From Amphiura filiformis (taxonomy: Eukaryota; Echinodermata; Ophiuroidea; Amphilepidida; Amphiuridae), in the NCBI RefSeq assembly GCF_039555335.1, contig NC_092628.1, forward strand, positions 56,903,547 through 56,967,546: DNA of 64,000 nucleotides, read 5' to 3'. A model generated the notes under the pieces. The model did not search any database and was not told the origin of the DNA. It saw only the letters and a program-made list of their open reading frames with translations. Shown here piece after piece: positions 22,251 through 40,757 of the stretch (position 1 is its first letter; every line of letters begins with the position of its first letter). Made by a program: the position numbers and the translations under genes.

Positions 22251-23766
22251 CCCCCCCCCCCATTTATAAAACATTCTTCCATTTAGACAACATGGGATAT
22301 TTTTAGCATGCAATAACAAGATCCATTGTGCAAAATCACAGGTCCATTGCAATGCAAACAGACAATATAACCAGCTAGCCCTCATTTCATATTCATAACC
22401 TTGGATTAAGGGTGTAAATTACAAAAGGTGTTACATAACAAGCATCTATATGGCCATGCAGAATCATAGGTTATGTGTGTACTGTAGTACATTGTAGCAT
22501 TGGGAAATTTTCCTACTGAATAGAATGCTAAAATGCACAAAAATTAAATGAACATCTGGGAAAAGTTAAATTATATTTGTTTAAAATTAAATGCAGGCTT
22601 TTTGCTAATCAATGGTTCGTTGGATGTGTTCGCCATCTCACGATGCGTCGCAAATTACAAATAATTGATGCGTCATTTCAAACGGCATGCGTATTTAGCC
22701 GATAAAATTCGGTATGCATAAAATTTCATTTTAAAAAGGCTTATAATCTTGTATATATGTTGTTGCTACCCTATGGCGATTACAGATATGGCAATGGCAT
22801 GCATGCGCTCAGCTACATGCAGTTTCGGTCAAAGAAGAACGGCACTTGTTTACATTTTGAGAGCGTGCACAGTGTAAACACGGACGTGTGTTTCTGATCG
22901 GTGATTCAATCGTCTGACAATCATAACAACATACGCGGTAATCTGATTGGCCGATTAAGCGTCAAAATGTCGCTCATTAACAGGGCGCTTGCGTCAATCT
23001 GAGTAAGGGACTGCCGATCTTCTCTGAAACTGAGTGTGGTTCAACATGCATGCACGTACATGTATGTCATGTATGTATGTGTACTGTGTAAGTAAGCTTA
23101 AACAAATTTTTGTGTACTCACTTCATCAAAATTGAATTCACTATAAATCCATTATAACTTGACTTCGACGAAAACATGGAATTGAATCAGGCCTTATAGT
23201 TAAATATATAGACCTAGCCTTTCAAGCACATGACACTGTTCACTTTCAAGTTTCAACTCTTATTATTGATAAAAACCGCCACTTCGCAATAGATAGGATG
23301 TCGCCATTCTTATTTGATTTGTTTTTCTTGTTGCACACCACTATACAAGCAAAAATCCTCATTGAACGACATGTTCATATTGATGATTTTGTCAATGCTG
23401 ATGGGAACTACAAATGAAATTTGGTATCAAAATAAAGCTATTCATAAGTGATAATGTTATCATATTATCTGTATACCATGCTAATCATCAACTTCTTTTA
23501 ACCATCAACCTTACAACCCCCTCCCCACCCCACCCCCATTTTTTTTCCATTAAATCAACCTGGTGTGGTTCTCAGAATAAAACACTGAGTTTGGAGTTTG
23601 ATTCGAACCCGATTTGGTGGTGTGTAAAATCAAGATTTGTTCAAGTCTACTCACCACATACTCACAACAAGTATGCATTTCTCAATGGGCTAACTTTTTA
23701 GCCTGATTACAAGTCTGTCCTTTTAAGCAACAATTTCTCATTCAATTAAAGCATCAAAATAAATTG

Positions 23767-23800
<34 letters not shown>

Positions 23801-24997
23801 AAACAATATGGACTTTTTATAGTCCGTTTCGAAAAAAAATCCTCTTTTATGTCAATAATTATCGTTTTGAATTAATTCATCACCGAAAGTTAATAATCGA
23901 GAAAGATAATTTAATTAGCAAAATAATAGATCCAGTTGGTTGTATACGATTGGTTGACGCATTCACGTGTCAAGCGATATCGCTGGGAAGTTGAGATTTC
24001 TTCAACTTCCAAAAGCGACGTCGTTTTTGCCTCAGCGATTTGAATCGATTGATCGGCTTGACGCTCTGGAAATGTAAGTAAACACTGAGCATGCGTGAGA
24101 ATCGCTTTTCTGCAAAAGCGATCGAGTATAAATTCAGCTTAAAGTAGTTTGCTCCCCTTAAAGTTTGCTGAATTTTTGAGGGTATCTTTATTTAGTAAGC
24201 TTTACTAGTATCCACACAGCACGGTAGCACTATAAAAAGTATCTTCTGAAATATGTGGTGTTTACGCAGAAAATAATCAATTCCATAGGAAGCAAATTAA
24301 TTGAACTAAATCTGTATACCTCTCTGCTGAATACCCTAAAATTAGTTGTATTTAGATTTGTCATTACTCAGAAAACACACCACGACAATAATATTTAAAA
24401 CGGAGAATGTTAGTCAAGAAATTAGAATAATAAATTGTTAGCATTGATTACAATTCAAGTACGAGAATCACCATGGTCACTTACAAAGTTCTGTTTCTAC
24501 CTCTAAAACTTCGGTTCCAATGGTAGCCTCCTAACCTTTGCGATAAATATAGATATAGCTTATTTCGGAAATTATGATTCGTTTAATTGTATTTCCAAAC
24601 TTTTTACAGTAACATTGGCAACTGGAATTCCAGTCGTTTTCAGAAAGCAAACTTATATTAAATCCAAACAATTCAATTCTTGAAAAGTCACTCCTCTATA
24701 GAGGCAGAGGGTGTTGTTCACTTATTTTCTGGGAAAGCCCGTTGATTGATCCCAAGTTTCATAATTCAATGTCAAAGATATCCTAAAGAAAAGTAAACGG
24801 CTATAGATGGAGCCTGTAACAGGCATACATCTGAATTTCACTGTAATCCATTGACACAATAATGTGTCCATTGTTTACAGGGAATGATTTCTATGTATAC
24901 AATAGTGGTGTTTTTTTAACTGAAGTATTCATGGGTTCACGTGGAGTTTCACGAATAATTTCCTTTGTATTTTTTCAACCCTGTATGAATTATGTCG
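22251..24997. other. Interval with no supported gene
   Basis: Holds a C-run (22246-22260), a poly(T) run at about 23769-23797, and a GAGCATGCGTGAGAATCGC...CGAGTATAAATTCA segment near 24089-24140. That segment is related to the start of duplication copy B near 35185-35237. No reading frame with recognisable similarity. Confidence 0.5.
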
Positions 24998-25720
24998 TCG
25001 GCCATATCACATACTGACGTATTTGCAAAATACGCATTTTGAGAAAATCGAACTCGAAAATCTAGCGATTTTCATTTGCTGATAATCTTGATTAAAATAT
25101 TGTTGTCGATTAAAACCAGGTTAACAGTAATGCAAATATATCATATTTTCAATATAATTCACTTATCACTATCAAAGCATAACTTATTCTGCAAAAATCA
25201 ATATTAAATAAAATACGTCACTATATGAAAAGGACTAATGTCAATTTCGCCGTTCAAATGACAAATACGTCGCGCAAATACGTCAGTATGTTAGAAAGAC
25301 AAAACAGCAATTTTGCCGTGAATTGTTAGAGTCGCGCAAATACGTAGCGCAAAATTAAATACGTCAGTATGTGAAACGGCTAATTCTTCAAATTGCAGAT
25401 ACGATATACTGGGCTTGCGCAGTATTGTGAAAAAATAGGCGATCGGCAAATACATCGTTATGTGATGCAGACATTTCAAGGTTTTGTAAATACGACATAA
25501 TGAAATTAATTAGCGTATTGGGCCGAGTATAGTCCCACCCGTTTTTTAGGTGAAATTTTTACACAATGGGGGGGGGGGATTATACTCGAATTTCAACAAA
25601 AAAAAGCCACTTTGAGGCATGATTTTTGGTGAATATTTAGAGTAGAACATAACAAACTAATATACCAATTTTCTCAAAAATGTTAAAAATGTCGAATACG
25701 TCAGTATGTGATACGGCCGA
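24998..25720. mobile_element. DNA element of 723 bp with subterminal TACGTCAGTATGTGA repeats
   Basis: The terminal inverted repeats are about 27 bp (TCGGCCATATCACATACTGA at the left and its near-complement ending ATACGGCCGA at the right). The motif TACGTCAGTATGTGA or a close variant recurs at least four times inside, as is usual for transposase-binding subterminal repeats. No transposase is encoded and no target duplication is clear. Confidence 0.7.
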
Positions 25721-26953
25721 TGATGTAGCTGAGAATTAAGTTCATAACAGGTACATGCAGGACTAACAAAATTTTGTTAAAATGAAAACGACACGACATC
25801 TTCCCCACCCAATATTTTTGCAGTCATCAAAGGTTTCAAAACTGATAATCATTTAGCTTTTGGGCCAGAGGTAATTCAAAAATAGCATTATGCCGGTTAC
25901 AAAAATTAATGCCGACAAATAAGAAAAATAGTTTTTACTTCAAAATCGTCTGGAATTGGCTTAGTGTCAGGGGCGTAGCCAGCAGTTGTGGTCAGGGGAG
26001 GCAAAATAAAATTTCGGGGGGCACAGACGATTACAGTTGCATCACTACAATACATAGAGACTGTATGTCTTCGAGCTTCAAAAGCTTGGATTTTTCTGTA
26101 AGATGTTTAGTGGTTGCGGTTAACGTGGATTGATAAACAAGTATGATTGACAATGTGTGTTATAGGGACAAAGTCCCGGGGCAATGTCCTCCTCAAAATC
26201 GAAAGTGCATAATCGATATTTTATTCGGGCTTTCGCGATCAATTACTGTTAGATTCCAACCAGAATAATTGTTCACTATTTTGCCAAGATAGGTTGCATT
26301 CAATAAAATAATTATATCTTTTTATACCATTTACTATTGAATACTTTAATTGTAACAAACATCATGCAGTATAATTTCGAGTTCAACTGAATGCGTTCAT
26401 CATGATAAATAAAATCTGTGGCATACCGTATATAAAATGCATACGGTCTATACAAAAATACAAGTTTATACAAAAACCTCAACCGTACATGTACATGTGT
26501 TATGATTGTGCAAATCATGTTAAATTTGCCGTAATTGATAGAGATACGGTACTATATAGTCCTGATCATAACTTTAAAAAAGGCTATATGGAAGCAGTAT
26601 ATTTTGTAGGAAAAGGTCGTTGAACTTTTAGTTTTACACAAGTCAAGTTCGGTTATGCAAAGAGGTAATTGTGACGTCAGGTCTAATTTCGGCTGTACAG
26701 GGGGTGAAAAAGAATAGTTTTATGCAGGATGTTTCGTTACCTTAGTAACACATCACAATACCCATTGAGTCGCATTGAGTTCTATTCGATATGTATTACC
26801 TGGCAGAAAGCACCAATTGCTAAAGCTATTCTTATTCTGATTTCTTGCAACAAGACATATAATTAACATCAAAATCAGAGCAAATTTGATTTTTGCCTCT
26901 TGCGTGAGCAAAATTAGACCTATGACGTCACAATGTTATATCTTTTCTCCCAT
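25721..26953. other. Interval with no supported gene
   Basis: Contains a short piece of a dispersed repeat with the GGGGCGTAGCCAG motif and a G-rich tail (about 25970-26030). Otherwise AT-rich DNA without a convincing reading frame. Confidence 0.5.
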
Positions 26954-27074
26954 TAGCCTTTTCAAAGCATGGCGTACACAGTCCTCAATATGGGCAAAAC
27001 CCGGCAAATTCAAAAGACTTCACCCATTTCGTGCAGCACCATCCTATTGTGTCCACCATACCTCTAAAAGGCTA
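26954..27074. mobile_element. MITE of 121 bp (TAGCCTTTT family), copy 1
   Basis: The inverted ends are TAGCCTTTTCAAAGCATGG and, on the other side, the complement of TAGCCTTTTAGAGGTATGG. The interior CAAAACCCGGCAAATTCAAA is shared with the copy at 50065-50196. Confidence 0.85.
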
Positions 27075-27191
27075 TAACTCTATAGCCGTAAATTGTAGAT
27101 AAGTCAACATGGTCAAAGTATACTTTTACTGAATCCTTATTACCAGAGGATCACCAGGTTTTGAACAGAGTTTATGTAATTTTGAACTTAA

Positions 27192-27602
27192 AGGGCGACT
27201 CCGGTAATCACAACATTATGCCTTATATGTTAGAAAAACAATTATCAAGCACGAATCGCGTGGTTTTATTTGAAACAAACTCATATTGACCATAAAAACG
27301 AATAAAAGCAGCCGACTCTCATCACGCGATATTTCAAAATTCCCGCCCCGAAATTGTCTAGTGCAATGACGTCATGGTTACTTGTGCTCAATTGTTGTCA
27401 GCCTTCATTGTATTACTGGGACGTCATTGCACTGGATAATTTCGGCGCCCGGGAATTTTGAATATCGCGTGTTGAGAGACGGCTGCATTAATTCGTTTTT
27501 ATGGTCAATATGAGTTTGTTTCAAATAAAACCATGTGATTCGTGCTTGATAATCTATTTTCTATCATATAAGGCATAATGTTGTGATTGCCGGAGACACC
27601 CT
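27192..27602. mobile_element. Foldback MITE of 411 bp with TTAA target duplication
   Basis: Two arms of about 200 bp are nearly exact reverse complements (ends AGGGCGACTCCGG and AGGGTGTCTCCGG). TTAA flanks both ends (27188-27191 and 27603-27606), as for piggyBac-type insertions. No coding capacity. It sits less than 200 bp beyond the carboxylesterase stop codon. Confidence 0.88.
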
Positions 27603-27777
27603 TTAAATCTCTGTGTAAAGTTCAATTACCTTTTCCCATTGAATGGGTGCTGCTGAAATAACTTAGATTAATCAGTATTAAATTACTCTACCAATTATGA
27701 CAACTTTAACATGATTTACAAGATTGTAGTAGGTCACATGTTTTACACTAAAATAAGTCTAATAGTTCATAATAATG

Positions 27778-35016
<7,239 letters not shown>

Positions 35017-35908
35017 ATTTTCTGTTCACGCGGGTGGGAATAATATAATTAATTGTACGATATTCTCAGCGCGTTCAAAACCTGTCGTATGTTTTGTCTG
35101 GTTCCTCGTGCACTGGGCTGTTTAATAGCTTTTAATTTCGGTCAGTCTCAATGTGCAAAAATAACTTCCCTTTTCACTGTCGCTGAGCGTGCGCGCGATT
35201 CGCATTTCTGAAAAAGCAATCGAGTATAAATTCAACCAGTATATCCAGGAGCTTCCAGGGTACTTTTAACCTTGACCCACGACCTAATTATCGCGAGCAA
35301 CAGAAACACGTATGGAAATAACGGACTCACATCGTCTATTCATCTATTGCGTCCAATTTGAGCGCTGACATATTGGAAAATGTTGCTTTAATCAATCAGC
35401 GTCCAGTTTCCGAAATTGTCAGTTGTGAAATGAGCGTTTTAAATTATATAACACATAAAGGCTTTGACATCATCAAATGGTCGCCTTGTGCTGTAATATG
35501 ATCGGTTTATATATTGTTCAAAGATCCATTCCAATCGCATATTTTTATAAAGGTCAAATGTAAAGGGGAACTTACTTTTTTACCTAAAAAGATGGGCAAT
35601 CATCATCAGAATTTCTTCCCATAGGATTACACTTTTTCAAAAAGCACTATATGGTCAACATAGTTATAAAGGATTAATAGTATTTACTTACCTTTATATA
35701 TTATATATATTCTATGCACATACAAACGGATAAATCAATTATAATTTTTAAACTTTTACCCCCATTGGTGGTCTCTGTGGACCAATCTAATTATCTCATT
35801 AATGAATCGCGCGATTTGATTTTTGTACGTGTTGAAATAACCGTCTTGGAGAGTCTGTCAAGTACAAAACAAATTGGTACAATTCTGGCCTGCGCACCTA
35901 TGTTTTAG

Positions 35909-36015
35909 GTACAATTCTGGTTTATCCTGCGCACCCAGTATTTTAGGGTTAGGGTTAAATAGGGTTAGGGTTATGTTTGTTCGCAGGGTAGGTACATGGT
36001 ATACCAGAATTATTC
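35909..36015. mobile_element. Foldback element with telomere-like core (copy B)
   Basis: Counterpart of 19611-19717. TTAGGGTTAGGG words lie at 35943-35971 between inverted CAATTCTGG and CCAGAATT arms. A second partial left arm precedes it at 35879. Confidence 0.65.
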
Positions 36016-36141
36016 CAAAAAATCAAACGCGTTTACATGCAATCGCGGAAAAAGCACATGTTGGGTCCATAGGGACCCCCTGACCACTTTTGTTAAAATG
36101 TTCATCATACTTATTACAAGAAAACAATTTTTCATCTTTAG

Positions 36142-36329
36142 GTATGTTATTCAGGGATGAACAGATACTTGGGTCTGGGCGCATTATCTACTACACTGAC
36201 GTGATATTCAAACCAGTCACCGAATCTGGCACTGAGCCTACTATTTTACTAACAAAGACAAAATGACCAAAGGGAGACTCTTTCTCACCAATCACAGGAT
36301 CTTGCTGCTATCAGCCGAAGAATATCAAG
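36142..36329 (+). pseudogene. PH/GRAM-like exon, copy B, frame broken
   Basis: Same exon as 19840-20019, with the same AG and GT borders. An 8-bp insertion (TATTTTAC) after the ACTGAGCC segment shifts the frame, so the KGRLFLTNHRILLLS half is out of phase with the first half. It is best read as a decayed duplicate. Confidence 0.6.
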
Positions 36330-36432
36330 GTTTGATCTACTTTTCTATCATGCAGAAACGCCAAAATAAATCAATCGCGCGGGTTTCAGCCCCACCCTAA
36401 ATCCCAGCCTGAAACTGGAAATCGAGCTGCTA

Positions 36433-38405
36433 TGAGGGCTGGTCAATAAGTTCCCGCAACTATGGTGTATCTCCACTCATGCATGACTTGTATGACTATT
36501 ACTTACGTTAAATACAAGTTTGTACTTTTGTCTTTCAAAACAAATATGTATTAGCGATGCTGAATACTTGATTACGTAATGACATTAGCATAAACACAAT
36601 AGTGTACGGACACTGCCTGATTTATAGTGAAAAATAGTCAAGATAATCTCGTGCCAAATTGAGGTATTGTTACGTAATTCCAAATACCTTGAGAATGAAA
36701 GTATGGAATCTGGCGCGGTTTTTGCAACTTTGTAGACCGATAACATAGGAATGATGCTGTACTGTTTTTAGATCTATACCATTTTTATTAAAGAAAAGGG
36801 ATCGTGTTGAATAGCTCCAATTTTGAGCAGGCTTTATCACCCATTGTTCTTTACATAATAAGAGATAGAAAGATTAATCGATGACAAAATTTAACAAACG
36901 GTACCTGGTTTGATTGGGTATCTACTGATTATTTAAAAGGGATGTCACAGTGGTGAAATCACAAACATTTCTTTCTTAATGAACCCTTGTTTTCAAAAGG
37001 TCTTGTTTTTGTAATCATAGTAGCACACCATATAGAGAGGCTCTGGATTGAATAAGAAATTTGAATTTCGAAAGGTATATCTAATTCTAGCGTAAGACTT
37101 GGTATAGCAATTCACTCACACAGCTACTGTTCCGCAAACCTTGTATTAGCCATATTTTTAGCGCTTTTTGATGAATTATCCTTTTTCATACATTTTGGTA
37201 CTTTCAATCATGCGTACCATCAACGCATGCGCATATTTCTATTTTTATTGCAACAAATTCTATTGTCCTGACTATGATCTCTCATACCATACCAATAATA
37301 ATATTTGTTTTTGTTTTATTTTGGAGATAATTTGGATTCTTTCTTCTACCGTGTGGGCTCTTTTCTCCCGATTTTCACACCATTTTTGTTTGTCGTTAAG
37401 GCCTATTTTTGGTGAAGTTCAAAGACAGTCCCTTTCCTGATCTGTTGACGGATATATTTCTTCTTTCACAATTATCAATTGAATATACTCAGATTACCTC
37501 ATACCAAAACCAAGGCTTGTAAATTGTTTTGGTCCTTACTTCTGCTTCTTTTTATTACACGTTCCTCAACTACAATTCAAATTTCCCGCCAATGTTGACA
37601 ATTGAATACATGAATACAAAAGCCACCTAAGTCCATGCGAAGTTATTTTGAGAGAAAAACCCGTGTATCATTTTAATTCCTTCAGTTAGATTTACCTGGT
37701 CAATATGGTAAGTTTTACGTGCAAATGAGTGGATTAACCTGTATTAGGTATGACGATTAGCATTTCAGGGACTTCGTGGGGTTCATTTTAAATTTTGGAC
37801 TTAGGTGGTTTTTTGAATCATATACAAAGACAACAATGTTAGAATGAGATTACCACTAGTAAGATAATACAAAATAAAGCACATAGGTATGTATAATGTT
37901 GATAAGCATTCTGCCATGTAATATAAACCACACACTTTCCTTTATTAAACCCATTTTTTGTTCAAAAGTCATTCTCTAGCAATGAATGTGTTACAAGTGG
38001 ACTTTTATACATACTGGATTTCAATCAATGTGTTACAAGACTCAAATCATGGAATTGGGTGATTATTTCATACATGCTATTTTTCACATGCCCAAGGATG
38101 AATTTGAGCTGTTCTTTCATGCATATGACAGGCCTATGTATAGCAACAATTTCCCATGCTTGACTCAATTTGGCCAAAGTATGGACTTAGGTGGCTTTTG
38201 TATTCATATATTCAATTGTCAGTGTACATTATGGGAATGACTTTATGCAAATGAGATTACGTAATTAAAGGTACTCTGATACTAATTGTTGTGTGTTTTG
38301 AAAGACAAAGGTACAAACTTTATTGATCGTAAGTAACAGTCATCTAATAAGTCATGCATGAGCGGTGATAAATAATGGTTGCGGGATATTATTGACCAAC
38401 CCTCG
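36433..38405. mobile_element. Mariner-like non-autonomous element, 1.97 kb
   Basis: The ends are TGAGGGCTGGTCAATAA and CGAGGGTTGGTCAATAA in inverted orientation, typical of mariner ends, with similarity running about 110-180 bp inward. TA is duplicated (36431-36432 and 38406-38407), and copy A shows the empty TA site near 20124. The interior encodes no transposase. It holds a second inverted pair (AAAAGCCACCTAAGTCCAT near 37619 and its complement near 38182-38202). Confidence 0.88.
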
Positions 38406-38589
38406 TATATACCAATGTTTTTTTGTTTGATCTCATTATTCTTCCGTTGATTTCGATGAGAAAATATATATACTTACGTAAAAATAATGAAGTGTACTGT
38501 TTAGTTTGCACATATATTAATATGACTACTTTTTGCACATTACACGCAAAAGACACAATATCTTAGTGTTTAACAGTTTAAGTTTAGAT

Positions 38590-40110
38590 ATGATGAAGCA
38601 GGCAGAAGCCGGGTCAGAAGCTACAAAAAGACAAAACAAGCATTAACACTTGGGAGATTACAGATACTTGCCCTGCAAGATGAGGATGGGGAAGTAATAA
38701 CAGACCGGAATGGAATTATATCCAGAGTTGAACATTTTTACCAGGACCTCTACAGCAGCAGCAAGATCCCAGTAGAAGGCCCACATTTAGTCTCAACCAG
38801 TGATCCCAATATACCACCCATCAATGCAGATGAAGTAAAATCTGCCCTTAAAGATATGAAGAAAGGAAAGGCACCAGGAGAGGATGAGATACTGACTGAT
38901 GTGTTGAAGGAGGGAGGTGAAGTTGTAATTAGTAAGCTAGCTGATCTCTTCACACGGTGTATCCGAAAAGGCAGAATACCAGACATTGGAGTAATGCCAT
39001 TGTCATTATAGGCAACATCACAGATCTAGGAAACTATCGTCCAATCAGTCTTCTATCCAATGTTTATAAAGCTTGTCACCAAAATCATCACCAATAGGCT
39101 CACTGCTACGTTGGACTTCAACCAGCCCCGAGAACAAGCCGGATTTAGAAGCGGATTCTCTAGCACAGATCACCAACATCATGAACATGTAGTTAACCAG
39201 ATCAAATGAATACCAGCAGCTATTGTGTTTGGCTTTCGTTGACTATGAGAAGGCTTTCGACTATGTCGACAGCATTGAAACACCGGCACTGGTTGACCAG
39301 GGAATCGAGAGCAAATATGTCAACATAATCAAGGAACAGCTACCATCCGGCTACACTCTGAGAGCAACAAAATCAACTTTCCCCGGGGGGTCGACAGGGA
39401 GATACCATGTCACCAAACTTTTCAAAGCAGCTCAGGAAGCCATCATACAAAAGCTTGCATGTGAAAAGAAAGGGATCAATATCAACATGATCAATGGGGA
39501 GAGGACAAGCCCCTTGAGATTTGCAGATGATTATTATAATCTTTGCAGAAAACCCGGATGAAATGGAGTCTATGCTTCAAGCCCTCAACAATGGAAGCAA
39601 CCAGTAACCAAGTGGGGCTGAAGATCAACATGAGCAAGACCAAAAGCATGTTCAACAGATTTGTCATCAAGAAGCAAATCTATATTCACCAAACAGTACT
39701 AGAAAAAGTAAAAGAATATGTGTACTTGGTCAAGTTGTCAAAATGAACTACAACCACTTTGACGAAGTTAGAAGAAGAGTAAAGGCAGGATAGGGTGCTT
39801 TTGAAAAAATTGAATGAAGTGATGCAGAGCAATATGCCATTATGTCTTAAACAGAAAGTCTACAAGCAGTGTGTCCTCCCAGCCATAACATATGGCTCAA
39901 AAGATTGGGCCTTGACTCAGGGCATGGAGTAGAAGTTGAGAGTGGCTCAACACAGTATGGAAAGGAGTATGCTTGGGATCACAAAACATGCAAAAAGAGA
40001 CAGGAAAACCAATGAGTGGGTCAGAAGCACGACATAGGTCACCGATGTCATCCAGACTGTCTGGTCAAAGTAGTCTTGGGCTGGTCACTTAGCTAGAACA
40101 TCCGGAACCG
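38590..40110 (+). mobile_element. RTE-like LINE, reverse transcriptase region (copy B)
   Basis: Successive broken frames encode KKGKAPGEDEI, GNYRPISLLSNVYK, EQAGFRSGFSSTDH, LAFVDYEKAFDYVDS (catalytic-D motif A), a displaced LRFADD (motif C, FADD) and VGLKINMSKTKSMFN. A tail matches NMPLCLKQKVY and VLPAITYGS-type sequence near 39835-39900. This order is that of an RTE-type endonuclease/reverse transcriptase protein. Several frameshifts, in-frame stops and small deletions make it inactive. Endonuclease and 3' end are missing. Confidence 0.87.
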
Positions 40111-40153
40111 GGACCAGCGTGAGCATTAGTCTGACATGCTGGGGCGATTACCA

Positions 40154-40270
40154 AATAGGGTGCAACTCTATAGTCTTATTACAACACTGCCCTACCCCAT
40201 CAACCCTAACCCTAAACTCCGCGCCGTATAAACGAGGGCTGGACTCAAATCTGGCAAGTTGCACCCTATT
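40154..40270. mobile_element. Small foldback MITE (117 bp)
   Basis: AATAGGGTGCAACT at the left is matched by AGTTGCACCCTATT at the right. The centre contains CCCTAACCCTAAAC. It follows the LINE remnant directly. Confidence 0.75.
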
Positions 40271-40554
40271 CGGTCATTGTACCGACATGCCGGCTACGAA
40301 TCTGTCACGTCAAAACGTGATGAACTACTACTTTGTCACAGCTACTGGACTATCATGCAGCACCGGGTAAAGGAAGCATGCACTGTGTGAGTGTATTGAG
40401 CTATTTCTGTCCAGTCGTGATTGTTGGAAAGCCAGACTTAATTCCCCAAAGGCGATACATTCCAGCAGAATATAGTTCAAAATTGGAAATCCTGAACATG
40501 GGAGATTATTTTTGACATTTCCATGATTTTTCATTCATATGATTCATTTAGGGG

Positions 40555-40757
40555 GCTGCATTTTCTTCCGAGGGGGAGGGGGGGGGGTCCAAAGTCGGCG
40601 TTCAGAACACTGTCACAATTCTGGAATTATTAAAATTCCTAAGTAATAACAGCGAGAATATTGTCAAAATTCTGGAGTGAAAATATTACCACAATTCTGA
40701 AATTCGTAATGAAATTCCTAATATTTGACCGTACTAAGAATATCGTCACAATTTTGT
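40555..40757. repeat. G-rich patch followed by degenerate CACAATTCTGGAATT repeats
   Basis: After a run of eleven G bases near 40580, GTCACAATTCTGGAATT-like words recur about four times (near 40610, 40656, 40690 and 40745), separated by AAATTCCTAA-type spacers. Confidence 0.6.

Larger units (their letters stand above)
35230..39315 (+). repeat. Segmental duplication, copy B
   Basis: Collinear counterpart of 18520-21026, enlarged by the mariner-like element at 36433-38405 and a roughly 90-bp insert near 35570-35660. It starts about 215 bp upstream of the carboxylesterase ATG, so its left edge lies close to that gene's promoter. Confidence 0.93.

Noticed and set aside
35215-35232. TATAAA on the plus strand as esterase promoter
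   Set aside because: The gene runs on the minus strand. The same CGAGTATAAATTCA word occurs near 24130, so it belongs to a repeat.
38750-38986. Minus-strand frame over the LINE
   Set aside because: Antisense shadow of the reverse transcriptase region.
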